A stretch of 13,086 nucleotides of DNA, taken from contig CAJTSV010000104.1 in NCBI GenBank assembly GCA_910579075.1, positions 1 to 13,086 of the forward strand, given 5' to 3'. Below are positions 7,541 through 13,032 of this stretch, piece after piece. The position numbers and the translations under genes were made by a program. The notes under the pieces were generated by a model. It worked only from the letters and a program-made list of their open reading frames with translations, was not told where the DNA came from and ran no database searches. This DNA is from an uncultured Eubacterium sp. (GTDB taxonomy: Bacteria; Bacillota; Clostridia; Lachnospirales; Lachnospiraceae). The stretch's first letter is position 1. Each line of letters begins with the position of its first letter.

Positions 7541-7561
7541 GAGCCTATAAGTGTTACGCAG
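7522..7561. promoter_or_regulatory. Operator-like inverted repeat bracketing the nrdR -10
   Basis: CTGCGTAA (7522-7529) and TTACGCAG (7554-7561) are perfect inverted arms, 32 bp from arm to arm, about three helical turns. The left arm lies in the promoter spacer and the right arm just downstream of the predicted start site. That geometry suits a repressor. The arms do not look like the usual AT-rich NrdR box. Confidence 0.55.
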
Positions 7562-7597
7562 GCATACTTTTTGAGAAAACGGAGGGGAGAAACAAGC

Positions 7598-8050
7598 ATG
7601 AAATGTCCATTTTGCAGCAGGGATAATACGAGGGTCATTGATTCAAGGCCAGCGGATGATAACAGTTCCATACGCCGCCGCAGACTGTGCGATTCATGCC
7701 AGAAGCGTTTTACGACTTATGAAAAGGTGGAAACGATTCCGCTGATTGTCATCAAGAAGGATAACAACAGGGAGCAGTATGACCGTTCCAAAATCGAGGC
7801 CGGCATTCTGCGTGCCTGTCATAAGCGGCCGATTTCCGTGAATGAAATCAACAAACTGGTAGATGATATAGAAACAGAGATATTTAATAAGGAAGAAAAA
7901 GAAATTCCAAGCACGGTTATCGGGGAAATTGTCATGGACCGGCTCAAAGACCTCGAAGCGGTAGCTTATGTGCGTTTTGCATCGGTTTACCGGGAATTTA
8001 AGGACATCAATACGTTTATGGATGAACTGAAAAAAATACTGGATAAATAG
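7598..8050 (+). CDS. nrdR: NrdR: Zn-ribbon/ATP-cone repressor of ribonucleotide reductase genes
   Basis: Nucleotide-sensing transcription repressor that binds NrdR boxes upstream of nrd (ribonucleotide reductase) genes, oligomerising according to ATP/dATP bound in its ATP-cone. The 150 residues are full length. The zinc ribbon uses C3, C6, C31 and C34 (MKCPFC ... CDSC) with the conserved [17 protein letters not shown] segment (27-43). The ATP-cone runs ~48-137 with [16 protein letters not shown] and [13 protein letters not shown]. The ATG at 7598 is chosen because the family starts MKCPFC and GGAGGGGAG (7581-7589) lies 8 nt upstream. A TTG at 7571 would add nine residues not seen in the family. 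It has its own promoter and is followed after 14 nt by yqeG. No nrd structural gene is in the window. Confidence 0.96.
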   Translation: MKCPFCSRDNTRVIDSRPADDNSSIRRRRLCDSCQKRFTTYEKVETIPLIVIKKDNNREQYDRSKIEAGILRACHKRPISVNEINKLVDDIETEIFNKEEKEIPSTVIGEIVMDRLKDLEAVAYVRFASVYREFKDINTFMDELKKILDK

Positions 8051-8064
8051 AAAGCAGGAACTGG

Positions 8065-8619
8065 ATGTTAGAAACATTTTATCCGGGCGAATATGCAGAT
8101 TCGGCCTATCAGATTGATTTTGACCAATTGTATCGAGAGGGTTACCGGGGCGTGATTTTTGATATTGATAATACGCTGGTACCGCATGGGGCTGCGGCGG
8201 ACGCACGTGCGAAGCGGCTGTTTGCGCATTTAAAAAAGCTGGGTTACAGATGCTGCCTGCTATCCAATAACAAAGAGCCGAGGGTCCGCATGTTTAACGA
8301 ATCCATCCAGGCATGCATGATTTTTGATGCACACAAGCCGGGCACCGCGGGCTATCAAAAAGCCATGAAGCTGATGCACACAGATGCCCGCAATACGCTG
8401 TTTGTCGGAGACCAGATTTTTACGGATATATGGGGAGCAAACCGGGCCGGCATCCGCACGGTGCTTGTAAAGCCAATTCATCCGAAAGAAGAAATCCAGA
8501 TAATCTTAAAACGTTATCCGGAAAAGCTGGTGCTGCATTTTTACAGAAAATGGCTGAAAAAGAACCAGAAAGCCAGCCCGGTTTCAGGGAGCCTGGAAAA
8601 TAGAAACGATAAGTCATAA
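8065..8619 (+). CDS. yqeG: YqeG family HAD-superfamily (IIIA) phosphatase
   Basis: Predicted cytoplasmic HAD phosphatase, 184 residues, full length. HAD motif I is GVIFDIDNTLVPHG (29-42; nucleophile D33, acid/base D35). Motif II is LLSNN (65-69). The motif III lysine is K91 in AHKPGTAGY. Motif IV is FVGDQIFTDIWGANRAG (113-129; D116, D121). The C-terminus is basic (~140-170) and ends in a variable tail. YqeG of Bacillus sits beside the ribosome GTPase gene yqeH; relatives act as phosphatases, with the physiological substrate not firmly established. SD AGCAGGA (8053-8059) is 5 nt before the ATG. The 14-nt gap from nrdR and 28-nt gap to rpiB suggest one transcript. Its yqeH/aroE neighbours from Bacillus are not present here. 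Confidence 0.93.
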   Translation: MLETFYPGEYADSAYQIDFDQLYREGYRGVIFDIDNTLVPHGAAADARAKRLFAHLKKLGYRCCLLSNNKEPRVRMFNESIQACMIFDAHKPGTAGYQKAMKLMHTDARNTLFVGDQIFTDIWGANRAGIRTVLVKPIHPKEEIQIILKRYPEKLVLHFYRKWLKKNQKASPVSGSLENRNDKS

Positions 8620-8647
8620 ATAAAGGAATACAGGAGAGGGAATCAGA

Positions 8648-9085
8648 ATGAAAATAATTATCGGAAATGATCACGCATCACCGGATATGAAACGGGAGAT
8701 TGTAAAATACCTGGAAGAACTCGGACATGAAGTGGTGAACTTTGGCGTAGATACGACAGAAAGCTGCAATTACCCGGAAATCGGGGCGAAGGCAGGCCGT
8801 GCCGTTGCAGCCGGGGAAGCGGACTGCGGCATATTAATCTGCGGCACGGGTGTTGGCATTTCGCTCGCTGCAAACAAAATAAAGGGTGTGCGTGCAGCGG
8901 TGTGTTCAGAGACGACGACGGCGCGCCTGGTAAAGCAGCATAACAATGCAAACATACTTGCATTCGGTTCCCGGATTGTCGGCATCGAAACTGCAAAGGA
9001 TATCGTAAAGGCATATCTGGATGCAGAATTTGAAGGCGGCCGTCATAAAATACGCGTCGATATGATTCATGAACTGGAAAAATAA
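8648..9085 (+). CDS. rpiB: RpiB: ribose-5-phosphate isomerase B
   Basis: Interconverts ribose 5-phosphate and ribulose 5-phosphate in the pentose phosphate pathway. The 145-residue length is normal for the RpiB/LacAB family. Visible active-site features: DHA (8-10), Y42 within NYPEIG, the catalytic cysteine C65 in ILICGTGVG (62-70), QHNNANILAFGSR (97-109; H98, N99, R109) and the phosphate-binding H133/R136. The presence of the cysteine and of D8/H9 favours RpiB over LacA/LacB, which act on galactose-6-phosphate, but close sugar-phosphate specificities cannot be excluded by sequence alone. SD AGGAGAGG (8631-8638) is 9 nt upstream. It is last in the nrdR-yqeG-rpiB run. Its presence is notable because rpe, the partner epimerase gene, is missing from its usual place beside rsgA. 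Confidence 0.93.
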   Translation: MKIIIGNDHASPDMKREIVKYLEELGHEVVNFGVDTTESCNYPEIGAKAGRAVAAGEADCGILICGTGVGISLAANKIKGVRAAVCSETTTARLVKQHNNANILAFGSRIVGIETAKDIVKAYLDAEFEGGRHKIRVDMIHELEK

Positions 9086-9143
9086 AACCTGCTGCTGATT
9101 TAAAAAAACTGCAAGGTGTCTGGTTATTTCTGAAAAAAAACAG

Positions 9144-9172
9144 TTGAAAATTAAGCCTGTTTATTATATGAT
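9144..9172 (+). promoter_or_regulatory. Near-consensus sigma-A promoter for efp
   Basis: TTGAAA (9144-9149), a 17-nt spacer, then TATGAT (9167-9172); each hexamer matches consensus at 5 of 6 positions. A start near 9179 gives a ~90-nt leader before the efp ATG. No clear intrinsic terminator separates it from rpiB, so some read-through is possible. Confidence 0.8.
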
Positions 9173-9271
9173 AGGAAAAGTGAGTGTAAAGCTCTTATAA
9201 TTTTAAATAGAAAGATAAGATAGAAAAAATGCGAGTGTTCGGCTCAGACAGTTTTAAGGAGGAAATATCGA

Positions 9272-9829
9272 ATGATTTCAGCAGGAGATTTTAGAAACGG
9301 AATTACGATTGAGTTTGAAGGGAATATTTTTCAGATTATTGAGTTTCAGCATGTAAAACCGGGAAAAGGAGCTGCTTTTGTCAGGACAAAATTAAAGAAC
9401 ATCAAAAACGGCGGCGTTGTGGAAAAAACATTCCGTCCGGTAGATAAGTGCCCGCAGGCACGCATTGACCGCAAAGACATGCAGTACCTGTATTCCGACG
9501 GGGATTTGTATTACTTTATGGATGTAGAGACTTATGACCAGATTCCGATTGGCACAGCGACAATTGGCGATGCACTGAAATTTGTCAAAGAAAACGAAAT
9601 GGTAAAAATCTGTTCTTATAATGGCGAAGTGTTTGCCGTAGAGCCGCCATTATTCGTAGAACTGGAAATTGCTGAAACAGAACCGGGTGTCAAAGGCGAC
9701 ACTGCAACAGGCGCTACCAAGCCTGCAACCGTAGAAACAGGTGCTACGGTATACGTGCCGTTATTTGTAAACCAGGGTGACACGATTAAAATTGACACAA
9801 GAACAGGCGAATATTTATCAAGGGTATAA
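9272..9829 (+). CDS. efp: Elongation factor P
   Basis: Binds ribosomes stalled at polyproline stretches, between the P and E sites, and promotes peptide bond formation. The 185 residues are full length with three beta-barrel domains: KOW-like domain I (~1-64), OB domain II (~67-126) and OB domain III (~130-185, ending [11 protein letters not shown]). The loop that enters the peptidyl-transferase centre reads [10 protein letters not shown] (28-37), with K32 at the position modified in other EF-Ps (5-aminopentanolylated in Bacillus, beta-lysylated in enterics). No modification enzyme gene is in the window. SD AAGGAGG (9255-9261) is 10 nt before the ATG, and a strong promoter lies upstream. The thioesterase gene follows after 42 nt and is probably co-transcribed. 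Confidence 0.97.
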   Translation: MISAGDFRNGITIEFEGNIFQIIEFQHVKPGKGAAFVRTKLKNIKNGGVVEKTFRPVDKCPQARIDRKDMQYLYSDGDLYYFMDVETYDQIPIGTATIGDALKFVKENEMVKICSYNGEVFAVEPPLFVELEIAETEPGVKGDTATGATKPATVETGATVYVPLFVNQGDTIKIDTRTGEYLSRV

Positions 9830-9842
9830 GCCGGGAGTCATA

Positions 9843-9857
9843 TTTGCAGACTGCAAA
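9843..9857. promoter_or_regulatory. 15-bp palindrome before the thioesterase gene
   Basis: TTTGCAG-A-CTGCAAA is a perfect 7-bp inverted repeat with a one-base centre. It ends one base before the AGGGGAG SD (9859-9865). The one-base centre makes an RNA hairpin unlikely and suggests a dimer-binding DNA site. No promoter was recognised beside it. Confidence 0.5.
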
Positions 9858-9871
9858 CAGGGGAGATTGTT

Positions 9872-10261
9872 ATGCTGACGGTTGGAATCAGTAATGAAAT
9901 AAGCAGGGAAGTGGTAAGGGAAAATACAGCAGCGGCAGTCGGCAGCGGCACGCTGGAAGTATTTGCAACACCTGCAATGGCTGCATTAATGGAAGAAACC
10001 TGTCTCAAAAGCGTGCAGGAGCATCTGGAAGAAGGCAGCGGCACAGTCGGCACGGCGCTGACAATCAGCCATGTATCGGCGACGCCGGTCGGGATGCATG
10101 TGCGCTGCATCAGCAAGCTGGTCGAGGTCGACGGGCGCAGGCTGGTCTTTGATGTACAGGCTTTTGATGAAGCAGGCCTGATTGGACAGGGCACGCATGA
10201 GCGTTTTGTAATTGAAAATGAGAAATTTTTCCAGAAAGCATGCAGGAAACTGGAACAGTAA
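9872..10261 (+). CDS. FlK-like hotdog-fold acyl-CoA thioesterase
   Basis: A 129-residue single-domain hotdog protein resembling the thioesterase family that includes FlK, the fluoroacetyl-CoA thioesterase of Streptomyces cattleya. FlK uses a Thr/Glu/His set (T42, E50, H76). Here VFATP supplies T33, ALMEE supplies E41 and ISHVSATPVG supplies H67, with the same spacings (8 and 26 residues). ATPxM at the start and the ATPVGMHV...VDGRRLVFDVQAFDE..IGQGTHERFVI core are family features. The real substrate is unknown; relatives in anaerobes are annotated only as thioesterases and probably clear small acyl-CoAs. No signal or membrane segment. SD AGGGGAG (9859-9865) is 6 nt upstream. It lies 42 nt after efp and is followed by the bidirectional terminator. 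Confidence 0.85.
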   Translation: MLTVGISNEISREVVRENTAAAVGSGTLEVFATPAMAALMEETCLKSVQEHLEEGSGTVGTALTISHVSATPVGMHVRCISKLVEVDGRRLVFDVQAFDEAGLIGQGTHERFVIENEKFFQKACRKLEQ

Positions 10262-10357
10262 GCTTTGCTGTAAAATATAAAAAATTCTGGAAAATTTTCG
10301 GATTAGAATCATGAAAGTGATTATCATGCAGAATATAAAAAGGTAAAACAGCTGTAT

Positions 10358-10391
10358 AAAGGCATCTGGCGCAAAAAACCAGATGCCTTTT
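10358..10391. terminator. Bidirectional intrinsic terminator between convergent genes
   Basis: AAAGGCATCTGG (10358-10369) pairs perfectly over 12 bp with CCAGATGCCTTT (10379-10390), loop CGCAAAAAA. A TTTT run follows on the + strand, and the A-run before the stem gives a short T-run on the - strand. It lies between the 3' ends of the thioesterase gene (+) and the S1-domain gene (-) and probably serves both. Confidence 0.9.
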
Positions 10392-10429
10392 GATGCCTGA
10401 TGCGCAGCCTGAAACTTTCCTGTATGGGG

Positions 10430-11350
10430 TTATTTCAGGTTCAGCTTTGCAATCAGGCTGCCAAGGGAAGTCGTAGCAGCTTCCCCGGAATGGTATTCCA
10501 CTGCCTGTGCGTCCTGTTCATCCGCACTGCGTTCCGGTGATTCTTCCAGGGCACGGATGCTCAGTGCAATCCGGCCGTTGTCTGTGTTCAGGATTTTGGC
10601 ACGCACGTCCTGGCCTTCCTTGAGCACCTCGGAAGGCTTGCGGATTCTGCGCGTGCATATCTGGGAAACATGCACAAGCCCAGTCAGGCCGTTTCCGATA
10701 TTGACGAAGGCACCGTAATTTGTCAGGCTTTCAACCTTTCCGTCCACAACCGTGCCAGGCACAAGCATGGAAATTCGGTGGCTGCGTTCTTCCTCAGCCC
10801 GTTCCCGCAGCACGGATTTGGCAGACAGGACGAGCTTTTCTTTCTGCGGGTCTGCGGTAATGACGCGCACGTCCAGGTCTTTTCCGACAAAAGAAGATGT
10901 GTCTTCCACATAATCCAGGCTCAGCTGGGAAGCCGGGATAAAGCCGCGCAGTCCTTCGGCATAGGCGATAACGCCTGCATTGACGGTCTCTTTGACGCGC
11001 ACGGTCAGGATGGTTTCATTGTCCATGGCTGTTTTTAAGATGTCCCAGCCAAGCATCTGGTTTGCTTCTTTTTTGGAAAGCAGGATATTGCCTTCGCCGT
11101 CGTCCATGCGGATAACGGTTGCCTGGATTTCGTCTCCAGGATGCAGTTCTTCCAGAATGTGATAGTCCGGGTCGTCGCTCAAATCGGCTGCCCGGATAAT
11201 GCCCGGTGCATAATATTTTAAATCCAGCGTCGCTTCTTCTTCGGTAACGGCAATAACCGTAGCGGTCACAAGGTCGCCTTCTTTCATCTGGCGGAAGGAA
11301 GCTTCCAGTTCCTCTTTGTAATCTTCCATTGTTTCGATGTGTTCCTGCAT
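10430..11350 (-). CDS. S1-domain RNA-binding protein (ribosomal protein S1 / YpfD homologue)
   Basis: A 306-residue cytoplasmic protein with three S1 (OB-fold) repeats at about 22-94 (GDLVTATVIAV ... GNILLSKK), 112-179 (ETILTVRVKETVNAGVIAYAEGLRGFIPASQLS ... KLVLSAKS) and 196-265 (PGTVVDGKVESLTNYGAFVNIGNGLTGLVHVSQI ... RIALSIRA). The last repeat has the classical NYGAFV...GLVHVS motif and probably binds RNA best. A ~35-residue acidic, low-complexity segment then leads to a terminal SLIAKLNLK. In Clostridia such proteins are annotated as 30S ribosomal protein S1 homologues, sometimes fused to IspH; here there is no IspH domain. Role presumably mRNA binding in translation. Start: CAT at 11348-11350 with AAAGGA about 11 nt upstream on the minus strand. 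It is divergent to the kinase gene, behind a structured leader. Confidence 0.9.
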   Translation of the reverse strand: MQEHIETMEDYKEELEASFRQMKEGDLVTATVIAVTEEEATLDLKYYAPGIIRAADLSDDPDYHILEELHPGDEIQATVIRMDDGEGNILLSKKEANQMLGWDILKTAMDNETILTVRVKETVNAGVIAYAEGLRGFIPASQLSLDYVEDTSSFVGKDLDVRVITADPQKEKLVLSAKSVLRERAEEERSHRISMLVPGTVVDGKVESLTNYGAFVNIGNGLTGLVHVSQICTRRIRKPSEVLKEGQDVRAKILNTDNGRIALSIRALEESPERSADEQDAQAVEYHSGEAATTSLGSLIAKLNLK

Positions 11351-11382
11351 TTGTCTGATTGTCCTTTCGTTTTATTGCTGCT

Positions 11383-11399
11383 GGACAGCAGAGCTGTCC
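11383..11399 (-). promoter_or_regulatory. Small hairpin in the 5' leader of the S1-domain gene
   Basis: GGACAGC (11383-11389) and GCTGTCC (11393-11399) are perfect 7-bp arms around a 3-nt loop. On the minus-strand mRNA the hairpin sits roughly 10-15 nt upstream of the AAAGGA SD, where it could affect ribosome access. Confidence 0.6.
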
Positions 11400-11409
11400 T
11401 GTGCCAGGG

Positions 11410-11445
11410 ACTGTAAATGCGGTGGCTGTGTGGGGCATTTACAGT
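11410..11445. promoter_or_regulatory. 11-bp inverted repeat at the 5' end of the S1 gene leader
   Basis: ACTGTAAATGC (11410-11420) and GCATTTACAGT (11435-11445) are perfect 11-bp arms with a 14-nt loop. With the predicted minus-strand start near 11449, the arms form the very 5' end of the S1-gene mRNA. No T-run follows on either strand, so it is not a terminator. It may be a leader structure or a protein-binding operator in the divergent intergenic region. Confidence 0.65.
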
Positions 11446-11455
11446 GTATTGGATT

Positions 11456-11484
11456 ATTGTAACATTTTGCGCTGGTTTTGAACA
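11456..11484 (-). promoter_or_regulatory. Candidate promoter of the S1-domain gene
   Basis: On the minus strand, TACAAT (11461-11456, 5 of 6 to TATAAT) lies 17 nt from TGTTCA (11484-11479, a weak -35 with 3 of 6 matches). It is the best -10 in the divergent gap and is correctly placed for a ~100-nt structured leader. Moderate support only. Confidence 0.4.
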
Positions 11485-11519
11485 GGGGCTGAATAAAAAA
11501 AGAAAGATTGGAGAAAAAA

Positions 11520-12038
11520 ATGTCTGTATTAATTATCCTTCGCGGAAATTCGGGAAGTGGAAAATCAAGCGTGGCAAAAGAGCTGCAAAAGAAGCTGGGG
11601 AGCGGCACGTTTCTGATTGCCCAGGATATGGTCAGGCGTGAGATGCTTTGCGTGCATGACGGGAAAGACACGCCTGCGCTGCCTTTGCTTGTGAGGCTTT
11701 TGGAATGGGGAAAGGCGCATTGCAGTCATGTTATTTTGGAAGGAATCCTGAATGCAGGCTGGTATCAGCCGCTTTTTGAGACAGCAGCAGAACTGTTTGG
11801 AGCAGATATTTATGCATATTATTACGATATTTCATTTGAAGAAACCGTAAAACGGCATAAAACGAAAAGGAACAAAAATGATTTTGGAGAAGCACAAATG
11901 CGTCTCTGGTGGAAAGAGAAGGACTGGATTGGCATCATTCCTGAAAAAATACTGAAAGAAGATATTTCCCTGGAAGATGCCGTAGAAATTATTATGAGAG
12001 ATATAACCGACCTCAATATAGTTCCTGCCGAAGCGTGA
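11520..12038 (+). CDS. Small P-loop kinase (AAA_33/zeta-toxin-like), C-terminus altered
   Basis: A 172-residue cytoplasmic P-loop protein of the predicted-kinase type. Walker A is GNSGSGKSS (9-17), followed by the helix SVAKELQKKL. FLIAQDMVRREML (31-43) carries the acidic/Arg pair typical of AAA_33/zeta-like kinases. VILEGILNAG (71-80) is the second strand motif. YYYDISFEETVKRHKTKRNK (100-119) has the lid arginines. The substrate is unknown; small-molecule phosphorylation is likely, and toxin activity is not supported because no antitoxin is adjacent. The ATG at 11520 is chosen because GGAG (11510-11513) is 6 nt upstream; a TTG at 11508 is unlikely. The last ~10 codons (12006-12038) lie antisense to a serine-recombinase remnant, so the native C-terminus was probably replaced by an insertion or deletion. 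The catalytic core is intact. Confidence 0.75.
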   Translation: MSVLIILRGNSGSGKSSVAKELQKKLGSGTFLIAQDMVRREMLCVHDGKDTPALPLLVRLLEWGKAHCSHVILEGILNAGWYQPLFETAAELFGADIYAYYYDISFEETVKRHKTKRNKNDFGEAQMRLWWKEKDWIGIIPEKILKEDISLEDAVEIIMRDITDLNIVPAEA

Positions 12039-12121
12039 TAAGTCTTTGACAATGACGGTCTTTACAAGCCCTTTTTCAATGTCCGACGACATTTCCTTAA
12101 AGCTTGGGCGGTCAAAAGACG
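12006..12121 (-). pseudogene. Fragment of a large serine recombinase (TnpX/TndX-like)
   Basis: Minus-strand translation gives SFDRPSFKEM, then DIEKG, then TVIVKDLSRFGRNYIEVG, the middle of the catalytic domain of large serine recombinases (typical pattern: FDRPxFxxM, DIExG, VIVKDLSRxGRNYIEVG). Only about 38 residues remain. The N-terminal region with the catalytic serine is absent upstream, where the frame reads unrelated sequence, and homology stops at ~12006 where the kinase gene begins. It cannot make an active enzyme. It marks the edge of a degraded integrative element and overlaps the last codons of the kinase gene on the opposite strand. Confidence 0.85.
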
Positions 12122-12264
12122 GCGTTAGATAACGATACTTCTCAAAACACAAGAAAATCAATGGGTATGGACGGCAGGCAAGCATGGTATGTACGAAACA
12201 AAAAGCGGCATTCTCCGCCTCGCTTTGGCTGGGAACGTCGCTTTATGCGCTGAAAGGAGCAGAA

Positions 12265-12588
12265 ATGATAGTATTTCATGATGCGAAGAACACAAATTAC
12301 ACAGTCATGTCCAATCACCACTTGCGAAACCGGGAACTGTCCTTAAAGGCCAAGGGCCTGCTGTCGCAGATGCTTAGTCTCCCGGAAAAGTGGGACTACA
12401 CCCTGCAAGGGCTGGCCTGCATCAACCGGGAGCAGATCGACGCCATCCGTCAGGCTGTCCATGAGTTGGAACGGGCTGGATATATCGTGCGGACAAGGGA
12501 GCGGGACAGCCGAGGACGGTTGCGGGGAGCGGAGTACACCATCTACGAAGAACCGCAGTTAGCGTCTGATTTACCGGCGTTGGAATAA
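12265..12588 (+). pseudogene. Truncated helix-turn-helix (DnaD/replication-initiator-like) protein of an ICE
   Basis: The 107 residues start MIVFHDAKNTNYTVMSNHHLRNRELSLKAKG..., the N-terminal winged-helix domain of ICE-borne helix-turn-helix proteins (pattern YTVMSNHHLRxxxLSLKAKGLLSxMLSLPExWDYTLxGLA, then a recognition region IDAIRQAVHELERAGYIVRTRERDSRGRL and YTIYEEP). Full-length relatives are about 250-300 residues with a Pro-rich linker and a C-terminal domain. Here a TAA ends translation at 12588, yet the same frame continues PASGKPMLD, the expected linker pattern, before drifting into unrelated sequence. The gene has therefore lost its C-terminal half. The SD AAGGAG (12254-12259) is 5 nt before the ATG, so a free DNA-binding domain could still be made. 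An upstream ATG at 12184 is less likely. Confidence 0.8.
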
Positions 12589-12750
12589 CCTGCGTCGGGA
12601 AAACCGATGTTGGACTGTGTTTTCAATACCTCCGGGAGCTGCTTTTTCTACGCCTGACCCCTGACTTCTGCCATTCTCTTATTTCTGTGCTTTGGAGCAG
12701 ATTTTTCGATAATCAGTTTGACAGAATATATTGCCGTGGCTGCCATGCCC

Positions 12751-12779
12751 TTGCGGATATTGCCTCTGTTCTGTATAAT
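12751..12779 (+). promoter_or_regulatory. Candidate promoter in the mobile-element remnant
   Basis: Perfect TATAAT (12774-12779) lies 17 nt after TTGCGG (12751-12756, 3 of 6). The -10 is created inside a tandem duplication of TTCTGTATAA (12769-12778 and 12779-12788). No intact gene lies immediately downstream; it may once have driven a transfer gene. Confidence 0.4.
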
Positions 12780-12790
12780 TCTGTATAAGG

Positions 12791-12875
12791 GTTTGGGACT
12801 ATCCCAACAAGCAAAACGGACACGGCCCGGCTGGGGCCGGGGCAGGCCGTTTTCCGGGAGTGTGGCCACACTCCC
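12791..12875. repeat. Cluster of three palindromes, possible oriT/relaxosome-site remnant
   Basis: Three inverted repeats follow one another. TTGGGA-CTA-TCCCAA is at 12793-12807. A GC-rich hairpin has outer arms AAAACGG (12813-12819) and CCGTTTT (12847-12853) and inner arms CCCGGC (12826-12831) and GCCGGG (12836-12841). A perfect 20-bp palindrome, GGGAGTGTGGCCACACTCCC, is at 12856-12875. Such clusters near the transfer genes of integrative and conjugative elements often mark oriT. The neighbouring recombinase and HTH remnants support a mobile origin. No relaxase gene is in the window, so the assignment is inferred. Confidence 0.55.
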
Positions 12876-12975
12876 TATGCTTGCTGCGGTTATGTTTCCT
12901 CACTGTTTTCATTTTAGAATTGATTTATGTGTGCTAATTCCCTAAAATTAGATTAACTTTTGCGGGATAAAATAT

Positions 12976-12997
12976 CTGTGATATTTCTGTGACATTT
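12976..12997 (+). promoter_or_regulatory. Tandem 11-bp direct repeat upstream of the response regulator gene
   Basis: CTGTGATATTT (12976-12986) is followed directly by CTGTGACATTT (12987-12997), one mismatch, 11-bp period. OmpR-family regulators commonly bind such head-to-tail repeats one helical turn apart, often upstream of their own operon. The repeats end 35 bp before the response-regulator ATG, so they may be an autoregulatory site. Confidence 0.45.
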
Positions 12998-13032
12998 TCA
13001 TGTTACCCTAATAAGGGAAAGGAAGTGAAGCT

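Larger units (their letters stand above)
12589..13032. other. Non-coding remnant interval of a mobile element
   Basis: Contains the read-through tail of the HTH gene (to ~12650), a promoter-like TATAAT within a 10-bp tandem duplication (12769-12788), the palindrome cluster (12791-12875), and an AT-rich stretch with two CTGTGA-type direct repeats (12976-12997) before the response-regulator start. Frames open across it on both strands show no recognisable protein pattern and run through the palindromes, so I call no gene here. Confidence 0.65.

Noticed and set aside
7522..7561. NrdR box controlling nrdR
   Set aside because: The arms are CTGCGTAA/TTACGCAG, GC-containing and 24 nt apart, unlike the compact AT-rich NrdR box.
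10670..11038. 122-codon plus-strand frame inside the S1-domain gene
   Set aside because: Antisense to well-conserved S1 repeats; no known pattern.
11410..11445. Intrinsic terminator in the S1/kinase divergent gap
   Set aside because: The stem is AT-rich, the loop is long, no T-run follows on either strand, and it lies upstream of both genes.
11520..12038. Zeta-type toxin of a toxin-antitoxin pair
   Set aside because: The P-loop fold is compatible, but no small antitoxin gene lies next to it; the neighbour is the divergent S1 protein.
12184..12588. Longer form of the HTH protein starting at 12184
   Set aside because: No SD precedes that ATG, and the extra 27 residues are not part of the family; the ATG at 12265 has AAGGAG at 5 nt.
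12648..12945. Overlapping open frames on both strands across the palindrome cluster
   Set aside because: They run straight through the 20-bp palindrome and the GC-rich hairpin, have no SD or recognisable motif, and look like chance frames in non-coding DNA.
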